A stretch of 64,000 nucleotides of DNA, taken from contig NZ_RBJB01000003.1 of assembly GCF_003634635.1 (NCBI RefSeq), forward strand, positions 372,001 to 436,000. Direction: 5' to 3'. Below, one piece after another: positions 35,522-43,206 of this stretch (position 1 is its first letter; every line of letters starts with the position of its first letter). The DNA comes from Marinobacter nauticus. GTDB taxonomy: Bacteria > Pseudomonadota > Gammaproteobacteria > Pseudomonadales > Oleiphilaceae. Position numbers and translations under genes: made by a program. A model generated the notes under the pieces. That model did no database searches. It was not told the origin of the DNA and worked only from the letters and a program-made list of their open reading frames with translations.

Positions 35522-35948
35522 ACCGGCGGGCCGAACCAAGCCCCGAAAGACCGGGACGACCGTCGGCCTGATTCCTGACCGGCTTTATCACGAACTTTAC
35601 TCACAAAACCTGTGGATAGCTGTGTTGGAAACCTCGGGTTAAGCGCCCGGAAGCCCCGAAGCAAAAGGGCTCGGGGAAGTTGATGCTAAAACGGGCAATC
35701 TCGTGACCATCCACCTGCCATAGCGTTCTCTGATGATCAGAAACTTCATGGTACGGCACCTTTGTCCTGATTCTTCCTAGCGAATACCGTCAAGTTTAGG
35801 ACACCCGAGACACTCCAGAAATAGAGCTGCCCAGTATTCAATGAGTCGACCTCCCCATCAATATGACGCCAGAGCGCCCCTTTCCATCACACCACCCAAA
35901 CAGTAATCTTGCATCCAAAGGACTGAAAATCCCCAAAGGAACCGGACA
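35522..35948. other. 427-bp gene-free stretch containing a ghost of the ybiI-trxC locus
   Basis: No open frame is supported. The middle (35592-35788) is a rearranged, deleted copy of sequence at 37118-37933 (described as a separate repeat). The rest shows a hairpin-forming segment CCCCGA...TCGGGG near 35655-35677 and the ribosome site of the lipoprotein gene at the right end. Confidence 0.7.
35592..35788. repeat. Partial duplicate (A+B+C fused) of the 37.1-37.9 kb locus
   Basis: Three pieces that are separate at 37 kb are joined here: 35592-35700 resembles 37118-37223 (ACTTTACTCACAAAA and CTGTGTTGGAAACCT shared), 35700-35740 resembles 37535-37572 at the ybiI start (GTGACCATCCACCTGCCATA identical), and 35732-35788 resembles 37877-37933 (GATGATCAGAAACTTCAT and CCTAGCGAATACC shared), covering the start of the 100-aa gene and the trxC stop. 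The genes between these points are gone. The two copies are direct repeats around the 35949-36861 gene pair. Confidence 0.8.
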
Positions 35949-36524
35949 ATGAAACGTTTTAGTGCAACTGCTCTCGCGTTGCTTCTCTGTCTTTCAGCAG
36001 CGGCCTGCGCATCCTCTTCGAACCTCATTAAGCTCGAGGCTCCTGAGCCGCGAACCGAAACAGCCGTAGTCACCATCGCCCGAGCAGGCCACCCCGTCAG
36101 GCTCCCCCTGGAGTCCCTTGCGAACTCATCATTTATTGGCAGCGACGGAGAAATGATCTTATACGCCGGCAACAAAAGTCTCTTTGCCACAGTGGTCACG
36201 CCGGAGGACTGGGGCAATCCATCCGTTCAGATGAACCAGGCACCGGACTTTATCTTCCGACGCGACCTAAGTTCCATTCAGGACGCTGAGTTTCGGAAAG
36301 AGCTTGAAGGCATAATCAGCATGACGCTGGAGCCCGCGGAAGAGAAGAAAAACAGTTTGTTAACCGTTGGCGAAATCACCGTTTACATTGCCTTCAGCCC
36401 CGCAAAAACCACCATTATGCTCACCTCACCGCGAAAGCCGGACCTTTTTACCCAGCTGGTACTGAACAACTTCAGCTGGCCTGACATCGAAAACGAAATC
36501 CTGAAAGGAATCGGGGGACAGTAA
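35949..36524 (+). CDS. Hypothetical lipoprotein, 191 aa
   Basis: A 191-residue protein with a clear lipoprotein signal (LLLCLSAAAC, cysteine at about residue 20) followed by a Ser-rich linker and a beta-strand-rich domain. No known family is recognised. AAAGGA lies 7 nt before ATG. It is followed after 1 nt by the 111-aa gene, with which it must be co-translated. The pair lies between two direct copies of ybiI-trxC locus sequence and is therefore probably a recent insertion. Confidence 0.65.
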   Translation: MKRFSATALALLLCLSAAACASSSNLIKLEAPEPRTETAVVTIARAGHPVRLPLESLANSSFIGSDGEMILYAGNKSLFATVVTPEDWGNPSVQMNQAPDFIFRRDLSSIQDAEFRKELEGIISMTLEPAEEKKNSLLTVGEITVYIAFSPAKTTIMLTSPRKPDLFTQLVLNNFSWPDIENEILKGIGGQ

Positions 36525-36525
36525 A

Positions 36526-36861
36526 ATGCTTACGAGGCAAGAGAAAGATGACCTCATGACGGTCATCAACATACTCTTCGACGATAACCAGTTGCGGGGC
36601 TTGAAACCGAACCTGAACGAACGTACCGCAGAGGTTGTCGAGCAAGCTATGGAAGAACTGATCAAATGCAACAACAGCATGAAGGAACTGGTGACCGGAT
36701 TAACAATGGGGATTTCCGTGTTTACCCGAGGCTGGCTGAAGCACTCGTTGGATAAGATCGCTCAGGCACTTCGCGACAAACAGCTCCAGTTCGATGGGAT
36801 GGCATGCCGGCATCAAGTTTCGGCTAATTTCAGGACGGAGATTTATCGCTCCGCTTTTTAG
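36526..36861 (+). CDS. Hypothetical protein, 111 aa
   Basis: A 111-residue, largely helical protein: MLTRQEKDDLMTVINILFDDNQL, then ERTAEVVEQAMEELIKCNNSMKELVTGLTMGISVFTRGWLKHSLDKIAQAL. The C-terminal part (MACRHQVSANFRTEIYRSAF) looks less conserved and could be read into from foreign sequence. It overlaps the translation signal of the lipoprotein gene (1-nt spacing). No family is recognised. Confidence 0.6.
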   Translation: MLTRQEKDDLMTVINILFDDNQLRGLKPNLNERTAEVVEQAMEELIKCNNSMKELVTGLTMGISVFTRGWLKHSLDKIAQALRDKQLQFDGMACRHQVSANFRTEIYRSAF

Positions 36862-36901
36862 GCTCACATACTCATTGCCGTTCGCTCCGGCGAGACATGG
36901 G

Positions 36902-36920
36902 AAATAGATCTGACCCGGTT
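36902..36920 (+). repeat. Extragenic motif copy 1
   Basis: AAATAGATCTGACCCGGTT, one mismatch from the shared motif AATAGATCTGTCCCGGTTT. It lies 40 bp after the 111-aa gene, at the right end of the inserted pair. Confidence 0.65.
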
Positions 36921-37117
36921 ACACCAGGGCTAATCGCCCTGACCTGTCCGGGCATCAGCGCCCCCTTACACAGGAAATCCATGCATTGGCATAAGAGCCC
37001 TTTTGAGACTTTGAAAACATCTAGTCAACACGTCATTGTCCCTTGATGACGTCAACAACTGGGGAACTGGGCAGCAAGCAATGTCGGCACCGTCCCTTGT
37101 TGGCAGGTATGCCGCAG

Positions 37118-37223
37118 ACTTTACTCACAAAAACTGTGGATAACTGTGTTGGAAACCTAAGGTTAACTAGGCAACACCCTTGCGCCACGGGGGCTCAGGA
37201 ATGCTGATGCAAAAACGGACGAT
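37118..37223. repeat. Parent copy of part A of the 35.6-kb duplicate
   Basis: Direct-repeat partner of 35592-35700, with interspersed substitutions. It lies just downstream of the ybiI stop, i.e. 3' of the ybiI reading frame on the minus strand. Confidence 0.75.
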
Positions 37224-37289
37224 AGCAATGAATCTGCCATAAACAGGGCGCCGAAACTCAACAGGAAACGATAGACCCCATCATCGTAC

Positions 37290-37556
37290 TCACCTCAACT
37301 GGCTATCCTTACTGCCCCGCCGATTAAAACCGCGTGATGTCGATTGCTGCTTCTCAAGCGCTGACTGGCAGGCAATACAAAGCCGAACACCCGGAATTGC
37401 CTTGCGGCGAGCTTCGGGAATCGCCCGATCACACTCGTCACAATAGAGCGCACTCTCACCGCTACCAAGCTGACTCCGTGCCCTTTGCACTTCATCTTCA
37501 ACACTCGCATCTATCTGATCCTGAACAGCGCCGTCCCGTGACCATCCACCTGCCAT
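37290..37556 (-). CDS. ybiI: DksA/TraR-type C4 zinc-finger protein, YbiI-like
   Basis: An 88-residue protein collinear with E. coli YbiI: MAGGWSRDGAVQDQIDASVEDEVQRARSQLGSGESA, then the C4 zinc finger YCDECDRAIPEARRKAIPGVRLCIACQ and the C-terminal GFNRRGSKDSQLR. It lacks the coiled-coil tip acidic residues of DksA, so direct RNA-polymerase secondary-channel control is uncertain. Function of YbiI is unknown. A shortened trace of its 5' end is duplicated at 35.7 kb. Confidence 0.92.
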   Translation of the reverse strand: MAGGWSRDGAVQDQIDASVEDEVQRARSQLGSGESALYCDECDRAIPEARRKAIPGVRLCIACQSALEKQQSTSRGFNRRGSKDSQLR

Positions 37557-37590
37557 AGCGTTCTCCGATCATCAATTCAATTGATTCAGC

Positions 37591-37893
37591 CTAGGGCACA
37601 AGAGGGTAGGCCGCCCTCACCTGCCTCATCACAATCCTGGCATCCTCCGGCTTTAAACCCTGCTTTCGCAACTGCGGCATCACCATCGCGCCCACCTTCC
37701 GGCAACGGGAGCTATCAATTCCGTGCTTTTGAAACACATCGGCAATGGCCTGCGGTTGGACATCCGGATTGGCTTTCAGCAGGTTGCCGATGTCGATGGC
37801 ACAGGCCTGCTCTTCAGGGGCAGTGTTCTGTTTACTACGCCAGATCAGGACAGCCACGATGGCGGCGAAAACACCGATGATCAGAAACTTCAT
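37591..37893 (-). CDS. Small membrane-anchored protein, 100 aa
   Basis: A 100-residue protein with one N-terminal membrane helix (MKFLIIGVFAAIVAVLIW) and a periplasmic or cytoplasmic helical domain with two cysteines (ACAIDIG and SSRCRKVGAMVMPQL). I do not recognise the family. It sits between trxC and ybiI on the same strand, 27 bp after trxC, so it may be a redox-linked partner; that is inference from position. Its first bases are also present in the ghost at 35.7 kb. Confidence 0.62.
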   Translation of the reverse strand: MKFLIIGVFAAIVAVLIWRSKQNTAPEEQACAIDIGNLLKANPDVQPQAIADVFQKHGIDSSRCRKVGAMVMPQLRKQGLKPEDARIVMRQVRAAYPLVP

Positions 37894-37920
37894 ACTAAGG
37901 CACCTTTGCCCCGGTTTTTC

Positions 37921-38361
37921 CTAGCGAATACCCTGCGATTGCAGCCACTGACTGATCTGGGCCTGATTCATGGCGCCACTCTGGCGCGCCACCTCCCGGC
38001 CGTTCTGGAACAGAATCAGGGTCGGTATGCTGCGAATCGCAAACTGACCGGCCGGCCCGGGGGCTTGTTCCGTGTTCAGCTTGGCAAAGCGCACTTTCCC
38101 GCGCCAGGCCTTCGCGGCCTGCTCGAACTGGGGCGCCATCATTTTGCACGGGCCACACCAACTGGCCCAGAAATCCACTAACACGGGCAGATCGCTGCGC
38201 CCGGTATGGGTAGCAAAGTTCTGCTGCGTTAACTCAAGAACCTGATCAGGCCACAGCGGTTGTTTGCAGGCGCCACAATTGCCGCCGGAGGACAACTTGT
38301 CGGCCGGTACGCGATTCACTTTGTGGCAATGGGGACATACCAGGTGTCGAACGTCAGTCAT
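37921..38361 (-). CDS. trxC: Thioredoxin 2 (TrxC)
   Basis: A 146-residue thioredoxin with the extra N-terminal zinc finger of TrxC: VCPHCHKVNRVPADKLSSGGNCGACKQPL (two CxxC pairs), then the thioredoxin domain with WASWCGPCKMMAPQF and cis-Pro SIPTLILF. TrxC is the oxidative-stress-induced cytosolic thioredoxin; in E. coli it is under OxyR, for which no site was found here. Length is normal. A 50-codon frame overlaps its start by 4 bp. Confidence 0.95.
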   Translation of the reverse strand: MTDVRHLVCPHCHKVNRVPADKLSSGGNCGACKQPLWPDQVLELTQQNFATHTGRSDLPVLVDFWASWCGPCKMMAPQFEQAAKAWRGKVRFAKLNTEQAPGPAGQFAIRSIPTLILFQNGREVARQSGAMNQAQISQWLQSQGIR

Positions 38362-38510
38362 GATGAACAGGCCTCTGATTGGCTGATGGTAGAAATAATC
38401 AGGGCAGGAGAAGAGAAATCAAGCGGCACGAAAAACCGCATCTCACGAACACGTATCAACCGCTTTCCGCTACTATCAAAGTAAGTTGGTGTCAGAGGCT
38501 CAAGCGCCAT
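38358..38510 (-). CDS. Possible 50-aa small protein overlapping trxC
   Basis: An ATG-started frame of 50 codons ends with an ATGA overlap onto trxC. The product MALEPLTPTYFDSSGKRLIR... has a protein-like composition (YFDSSGKRLIRVREMRFFVPL) but no recognised family and no good ribosome site. It may be a small coupled protein or a leader; chance is also possible. Confidence 0.3.
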   Translation of the reverse strand: MALEPLTPTYFDSSGKRLIRVREMRFFVPLDFSSPALIISTISQSEACSS

Positions 38511-38651
38511 GGGACTGTCGATAAAACAGTCGGAATTTACAGCCCCGGCGCCAAGCGGTCTCAATGTGTTTCGGTTTTCCGAAGTTTTTTTATAGGAATG
38601 CGCCCCAACCTATTAGGTTGCAATTCAAATAAACCATCAGAGGGAATCTTG

Positions 38652-38744
38652 ATGACACAGATTATCGAACAGTTTCTCGAAGTTTCGAGCACTTACCTGC
38701 TATCACCCTGCGAAAGTGACTGCTGCCACAAATCCGCCGCCTGA
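38652..38744 (+). CDS. Possible 30-aa cysteine-rich small protein
   Basis: A short frame with a good ribosome site (AGAGGGA, 7 nt before the ATG). The product starts MTQIIEQFLEV and ends with the cysteine cluster PCESDCCHKSAA. It is free-standing between trxC and the bestrophin gene. Small metal- or thiol-handling protein is one idea; no family recognised. Confidence 0.4.
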   Translation: MTQIIEQFLEVSSTYLLSPCESDCCHKSAA

Positions 38745-38916
38745 TCTGGTTGCCCCTGAAACCACAGGGTAATGCCAGGCAACGGCCAGAGTGCTGCCCC
38801 CCTCGTTTAAAAAAGCTTACCCCCTTGTGTAACGAGTGGGTTCTCCGTAAAAAGGCATAGGAATCACAGCGGCCAATCCTCAAGCAAGGCCATCATCAAT
38901 CCCAGGAGTGTTAATC

Positions 38917-39825
38917 GTGATTGTTCGCGAGCGCCCCGGCCCACTCCGGCTGTTGCTGGCCTGGAAAGGGTCTGTTGTCCCCCACATTCTGCCGCACATC
39001 CTGCTTACAGGAATGTTTGCAGCCGCCGTTACCTGGGTTTCGCGCCACCACTACCTCGACGGCATGGTCGACTACACACTTCTGCCGTTCACGATCATGG
39101 GCATCGCCCTGTCCATCTTTTTAAGCGTGCGCAACACCGCCACCTACGACCGCTGGTGGGAAGCCAGAAAACACTGGGGGCATATGGTGTACGAATTTCG
39201 CAGCCTGGCCCGGACTGGCACCATTTACCTGAGCCCGGAGCGACGCCGGGAACTTCTGACCCGATGCCTCGCTCACGCTCACCTGCTGCGCGGCCAGTTG
39301 CGGGGAGAAGATGTACGGTCTGACCTGCCCGGGTCACTGGCACCCGAACTCATTGACCAGGCCCTGAGCACCCGCAACCCCGCCGCCTTCATGCTGCACC
39401 GGGCCGGAGACGTACTCGCCGAAGCCCACAAGGCGGGCGATCTGGATTCTGTAGCAACCGCGGCCGTAGACCAGCACCTTCATGGCCTCGCAGGCATTCA
39501 GGCGGCCTCGGAACGCATTGCCCTCACCCCGTTGCCCTTTGCCTACACCCTGCTGGCTCACCGCACGGCGTATGTGTTCTGCTACCTGCTCCCGTTCGGG
39601 CTGGTAGGCGTCGCAGGCTGGTTTACGCCGGTGTTCACCGCCATCGTGGCCTACACGTTTTTCGGGCTGGACCGCCTGTCTGAACAGCTTGAGTTTCCCT
39701 TTGGCCGACACACCAACGACCTGCCGCTGGATGCCATCTGCCGCATTCATGAAATCAGTGTTGCCGAAGCCCTGGGCGACCCGGCACCCGAACCGCTGCA
39801 GCCGGTCAAATACCAGTTGCAGTAA
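38917..39825 (+). CDS. Bestrophin-family (UPF0187/YneE) channel protein
   Basis: A 302-residue membrane protein of the bacterial bestrophin family. It begins MIVRERPGPLRLLLAWKGSVVPHIL, has FTIMGIALSIFLSVRNTATYDRWWEARKHWG as the conserved pore/neck region, then YVFCYLLPFGLVGVAGWFTPVFTAIVAYTFFGLDRLSEQLEFPFG and the terminal LPLDAICRIHEISVAEAL. Bacterial members form pentameric ion channels. GTG at 38917 is preferred as start because AGGAG lies 8 nt upstream; the GTG at 38908 overlaps that box. Convergent with the DUF393 gene. Confidence 0.92.
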   Translation: MIVRERPGPLRLLLAWKGSVVPHILPHILLTGMFAAAVTWVSRHHYLDGMVDYTLLPFTIMGIALSIFLSVRNTATYDRWWEARKHWGHMVYEFRSLARTGTIYLSPERRRELLTRCLAHAHLLRGQLRGEDVRSDLPGSLAPELIDQALSTRNPAAFMLHRAGDVLAEAHKAGDLDSVATAAVDQHLHGLAGIQAASERIALTPLPFAYTLLAHRTAYVFCYLLPFGLVGVAGWFTPVFTAIVAYTFFGLDRLSEQLEFPFGRHTNDLPLDAICRIHEISVAEALGDPAPEPLQPVKYQLQ

Positions 39826-39836
39826 GGGCCCGGCGG

Positions 39837-40214
39837 TTACAAAGGCCTGCGCCCGGTTCGCTCCAGCCGCTCGCTCACCCATTTGTGATACAGCTTTGCC
39901 AGCGCTGGCCGAATTACCGGCAAGCCAATCAGCCAGGCAAGCGGTTTTAGCAGCCAGACCCGCGACATCAAAAGGATATAGGCATCCAGTTCCCGGTGGA
40001 TGTTGCCCTGGCCATCTTCCACATGGAGCTCCTGAAGCGCGGCTTGCGGGTCTATACCACGTTCCTCCAACTCCTCGTCACGGCCGGTGATATCCACCCA
40101 TTCCACCGATTCGCCGGTCCTGCCCGCGAGTCGTTCATAGAGCCTGCGATCCTTGACACAGCTCGGGCAGGCGCCATCGTAGAACACGCGAAGCTGATCG
40201 CCTGTTGCCGTCAT
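39837..40214 (-). CDS. DCC1-like thiol-disulfide oxidoreductase (DUF393)
   Basis: A 125-residue protein with the DUF393 signature RVFYDGACPSCVKDRRLYERLAG (the CPSC pair at about residues 14-17) and the conserved C-terminal LLKPLAWLIGLPVIRPALAKLYHKWVSERLERTGRR. A thioredoxin-like fold with likely thiol chemistry; the physiological role is unknown. ATG at 40214 is chosen because GGGGGGA lies about 6 nt upstream; an earlier in-frame ATG lacks a site. Confidence 0.88.
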   Translation of the reverse strand: MTATGDQLRVFYDGACPSCVKDRRLYERLAGRTGESVEWVDITGRDEELEERGIDPQAALQELHVEDGQGNIHRELDAYILLMSRVWLLKPLAWLIGLPVIRPALAKLYHKWVSERLERTGRRPL

Positions 40215-40453
40215 CGCTATCCCCCCTGTTTGCATCGCATTCATCTGACTACACGATAAAGCACTGCGTGGCTCCCGTTAACCCTTCGGGTCTCAGGCAT
40301 AACCCGCCAGAGGCCGTACCATCGCCCTGAAATGCCAGGCGCGTTTCGATCATTGTCTAGCTCGCACGCCTTTCGTTCGTGAGTCTCAGATAGCTCATTG
40401 CTAATGGATGACGCCGCTATTCAGCCAGCAAACATCAGCACCACACCACGCCC

Positions 40454-40906
40454 TTAGAGCACCAGGAATTCGGTCCAGAGACGGCTCAATGATGGCAAGG
40501 TCGGCGCCAGAAGCGGAAGTGCCGGGAGCGCGATCAGCAGTCCGTTCTGCATCATGTTCGGAGCCGAGGCCGCCGCGTGTTCCAGGTTTGCACGACGATA
40601 GACCATATCGGCAATAGCCAGAAAAAAGGTCTGTACCGCGATGCCCCCAAGAGCATTACTCACAGCCAACTCCGGGTGCCCCCGATAGGCTGCTGTTACC
40701 GAGAGCACCGAACCACTGAGGGAGGTCGCTGCCCCCAGAAGCACCGCTCCAGCGGTTGCCTCACCCAGCCCGGTCCGGTCGGCGAGCTGGTCGACCACCC
40801 GTGTGATGCGTGTGCCCGCAATTGCAATGACCAGCGCACAGACGCTGAAAACCACGATGCTCTGTGACAGCGTCCAGCTGTCCAGATCCATGATCGGCAA
40901 TGTCAT
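40454..40906 (-). pseudogene. Truncated sodium/calcium exchanger-family protein (N-terminal half)
   Basis: About 148 residues covering the first Na_Ca_ex repeat: four membrane helices with GLGEATAGAVLLGAATSLSGSVLSVTAAYRGHPELAVSNALGGIAVQTFF, the alpha-1 repeat. Complete members need a second inverted half (alpha-2) and have about 330 residues. Here the frame ends soon after helix 4 (LPSLSRLWTEFLVL, stop), so the antiporter is broken. AGGAGG touches an ATG at 40906; the true start may be a TTG six bases later. The break lies beside the duplicated tautomerase block. Confidence 0.75.
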
Positions 40907-41070
40907 CCTCCTGTTGCCTTTGAAGCCTGCCGCGCGGCCAACGCGAAACGCGCGACAGCGGACCGTACGCGTGGCCGGGCAGATAAGCGCTGCTTTAGTG
41001 AAACAAGCCCGCTTCACGCCCATGGTGGCGAGATCCAGTGCAAACGTACAACCCTTGGCTGGGGTTTCTC

Positions 41071-41322
41071 ATGCCCATTTGCACTGTCACGGTCGGGGAT
41101 CTGGCTTTCTCGCCGCAGCAGAAATCACAAATCGCCGAGGCAACCACAGTGGCCCACAGCACCCAAATCGTGGACATCACAGCAGAGTATGTGCGAATCG
41201 ATCTGCAGCACATTCCGGCCCCCCCGATGATCGAGTGTGGGCGGTTTTTGCCAGCACCGGGCGATGAAGCTGAGCGGGAAAAGGTGATAACTCTGGAAAA
41301 GCGGGCCAGCGTGCCTAAATAA
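41071..41322 (+). pseudogene. Tautomerase paralogue with 60-codon in-frame deletion
   Basis: An 83-codon frame beginning MPICTVTVGDLAFSPQQKSQIAEA and ending in RFLPAPGDEAER. It aligns with the intact 143-aa tautomerase at 47302 except that the residues from TGAPRFF to EEIAH (60 codons) are missing. The break falls where a 6-bp CGCCCA repeat exists in the intact copy, as expected for deletion at short direct repeats. Pro-1 is kept, but the oligomer core is lost. Confidence 0.82.
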
Positions 41323-41326
41323 CCGC

Positions 41327-41350
41327 AATAATGGATCTGTCCCGGTTTCC
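41327..41350 (+). repeat. Extragenic motif copy 2
   Basis: AATAATGGATCTGTCCCGGT continuing TTCC, at the end of the tautomerase remnant and before the lipoprotein gene. Confidence 0.7.
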
Positions 41351-41411
41351 CCGGTCCTATCTGCTGAACTTCTGCTAACATCATGCACTGCAAACTACTT
41401 TTTAGCCCTGC

Positions 41412-42221
41412 ATGGTTTTAACAATGCTTGATCACATCAACCGGTTCTTATTTCTGGCACTCTGTTTAGTCACAATATCTGGCTGCGCAACGCAAACGAT
41501 CAACACCAGCTTCAATGCCCTTCCGTCAGACGATTCAATGGCATATTTCTCAGAAGGATGGATCATCCAGAAGCAGGAGTCTGATGACTATGTGGTTCAG
41601 ATGGCTGTCCGAGATGGAAAACAGGCGTGGGAGGCAATCACTGGTCTTCTGTTCGTTCAAAACAAGTCTGAAAAACCCGTAAACGTCAGTGTGGAAAACA
41701 TCTCCTTTCAGCAGGACGAGTACTCGATTGACCTTCTTTCTTACAACGAACTGACTCAACAACACATCAGTCGCGCTCAATCCCGGAGAACTGCACTTGC
41801 CCTCAGCGCTATGGCCCAGAGCTTCAGTGCTGCCCAGCCTCAGACCACCACAACCTATGGTTCGGGAACTTCATACGGAAGCGGAGGGACTACAAGCTAC
41901 TATGGCACCACTCAGTCAAACACCCATGACCCTGCTGCCTCAGCGGCAGCTAAGGCTCAGATTCAAGCCAACGTCCAGGCCGGAGTTTCAAACATCCAGT
42001 CAGACCTGCAGCGAAACCTTAATTCGATGGATGGATATCTCCAGAAGACAACTGTTTTTCCAGGGCAGAGTTACAGTGGAAGGTTTCAATCCCAGATGAC
42101 CCGCTTCGACCAAAGGCGCGAGTCGATATATGCTCTGACAGTAGAACTCGACGGCGAAAGGTTCAGCTTCAAGTTTATCGAGGAGGCAGACATCCAGACG
42201 CACCAGCGCAAACTGTTCTGA
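41412..42221 (+). CDS. Hypothetical lipoprotein with Ser/Gly/Tyr/Thr-rich linker, 269 aa
   Basis: A 269-residue exported lipoprotein (LVTISGC lipobox at about residues 19-25). The N-terminal domain is strand-rich (residues 30-115). A low-complexity segment of Thr, Tyr, Ser and Gly (about 143-170) is followed by an Ala/Gln-rich helix and a C-terminal strand domain ending SFKFIEEADIQTHQRKLF. No known family. The start could also be the ATG at 41424. No clear ribosome site is seen for either. NYN gene follows 40 bp downstream on the same strand. Confidence 0.7.
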   Translation: MVLTMLDHINRFLFLALCLVTISGCATQTINTSFNALPSDDSMAYFSEGWIIQKQESDDYVVQMAVRDGKQAWEAITGLLFVQNKSEKPVNVSVENISFQQDEYSIDLLSYNELTQQHISRAQSRRTALALSAMAQSFSAAQPQTTTTYGSGTSYGSGGTTSYYGTTQSNTHDPAASAAAKAQIQANVQAGVSNIQSDLQRNLNSMDGYLQKTTVFPGQSYSGRFQSQMTRFDQRRESIYALTVELDGERFSFKFIEEADIQTHQRKLF

Positions 42222-42261
42222 GAAGGTCAGAACTACCAGAGACAAGGACAGCTCAAACAAG

Positions 42262-43008
42262 ATGAACAGCAACTACAAAATCGCTCTACTCATCGACTGT
42301 GACAACGTCAGTCACCAATCCATCGAAGGGGTACTCCAGGAGCTCGCCAAATACGGGGCTGTGAACGTGCGCCATGCCCACGGAAACTGGAACGGTCCGC
42401 AACTGGGTGGCTGGATCGAAAAGCTCCACGCCAACGCCATCCGGCCGGTTCAGCAGTTTGCCTATACAACCGGCAAGAACGCTACCGATGCATCAATGAT
42501 CATTGATGCCATGGACCTGCTCTACAGCGGGAACGTCAATGCGTTCGCCCTCATGACCAGCGATTCCGATTTTACCCCTCTGGTGATGCGAATTCTCGAA
42601 GCCGGCCTACCGGTCTTTGGATTCGGCGAACGCAAAACTCCCATGCCATTCGTGAACGCCTGCTCGCAATTCATCTACACGGAGAACCTGCGGGAAGAAG
42701 CTGAGGAGCCCGATAACGTCAACAACGGCGGCACGCCAAAACCGACGGTCGAGACCAAGTGGGAACGGAACAAACTGAGGGGCGACGCCGTGCTGGTGCG
42801 GACTCTACGAACTGCGGTGGAACAGACTGCTGACGATGATGGTTGGGCGCATCTAGGAAAAGTTGGCCAGTATATTTCTAATAACAGCTCTTTCTCCCCC
42901 GTGAACTACGGGTACAAGAAGCTGAGCGATCTTATTCGAGCCAGTGAACTCTTCGAGATGAGTGTGCGGGATAAGAACGTCCTGCATATCAAAAGCCCAG
43001 AAAAATAG
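42262..43008 (+). CDS. NYN-domain RNase-like protein with C-terminal OST-HTH/LOTUS domain (copy 1)
   Basis: A 248-residue protein. The NYN (PIN-like) domain spans about 5-140: ALLIDCDNVSHQ, YTTGKNATDASMIIDAMDLLYSGNVNAFALMTSDSDFTPLVMRILEAG, giving the acidic residues of a metal-dependent RNase site. The C-terminal part (about 172-245) fits an OST-HTH/LOTUS winged helix, thought to bind RNA: WAHLGKVGQYISNN...NYGYKKLSDLIRASELFEMS. Family members are LabA/DUF88-like; targets are unknown. A paralogue lies at 51.1-51.9 kb, sharing YTTGKNATDASMIIDAMDLLYS. Confidence 0.88.
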   Translation: MNSNYKIALLIDCDNVSHQSIEGVLQELAKYGAVNVRHAHGNWNGPQLGGWIEKLHANAIRPVQQFAYTTGKNATDASMIIDAMDLLYSGNVNAFALMTSDSDFTPLVMRILEAGLPVFGFGERKTPMPFVNACSQFIYTENLREEAEEPDNVNNGGTPKPTVETKWERNKLRGDAVLVRTLRTAVEQTADDDGWAHLGKVGQYISNNSSFSPVNYGYKKLSDLIRASELFEMSVRDKNVLHIKSPEK

Positions 43009-43025
43009 CTTTGTCCCGGTTTACC
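43001..43025 (+). repeat. Extragenic motif copy 3
   Basis: AAATAGCTTTGTCCCGGTTT followed by ACC, overlapping the stop region of the NYN gene. Confidence 0.65.
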
Positions 43026-43206
43026 CTCTGATTCAGGCCCAGCTGATAAGACTCACCTTTACGGTAACAATCTGTTTCATTTTTTGAAGTGTGCAAATTG
43101 TAGTTAGCTTGGTAACTTACGCTCTGTAATGCCAAACTTTACTGGAGAAGGCCACCTCACAGTTGGCCCGCACGGGAAGCAAACTCATAAATTTAAAGGA
43201 TGAAGT

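Larger units (their letters stand above)
36862..37289. other. 428-bp gene-free stretch with repeat A and one copy of the GATCTGTCCCGG motif
   Basis: No gene is supported. It holds an extragenic motif at 36902-36920, a hairpin ACGTCAT/ATGACGT at 37030-37052, and the repeat shared with 35592-35700 (37118-37223), which includes TGTGGATAA, a single DnaA-box-like 9-mer that is not clustered. Confidence 0.7.
40968..41350. repeat. Duplicate 1 of the tautomerase block
   Basis: Direct repeat of 47198-47760. The shared upstream part includes GCAGATAAGCG, AGTGAAACAAGCCCGC and GGCGAGATCCAGTGCAAACG, then the tautomerase frame, then the AAATAACCGCA trailer and the extragenic motif. This copy lacks 180 bp inside the gene. 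Confidence 0.88.

Noticed and set aside
37133..37145. DnaA-box-like TGTGGATAA, possible replication origin
   Set aside because: Only one good 9-mer in each copy of a diverged repeat, no cluster, no AT-rich unwinding region and no dnaA/dnaN nearby.
42262..43008. Toxin-antitoxin module of NYN gene with the preceding lipoprotein
   Set aside because: The lipoprotein is exported and 40 bp away, so it cannot act as a cytosolic antitoxin; co-location looks like separate insertions.
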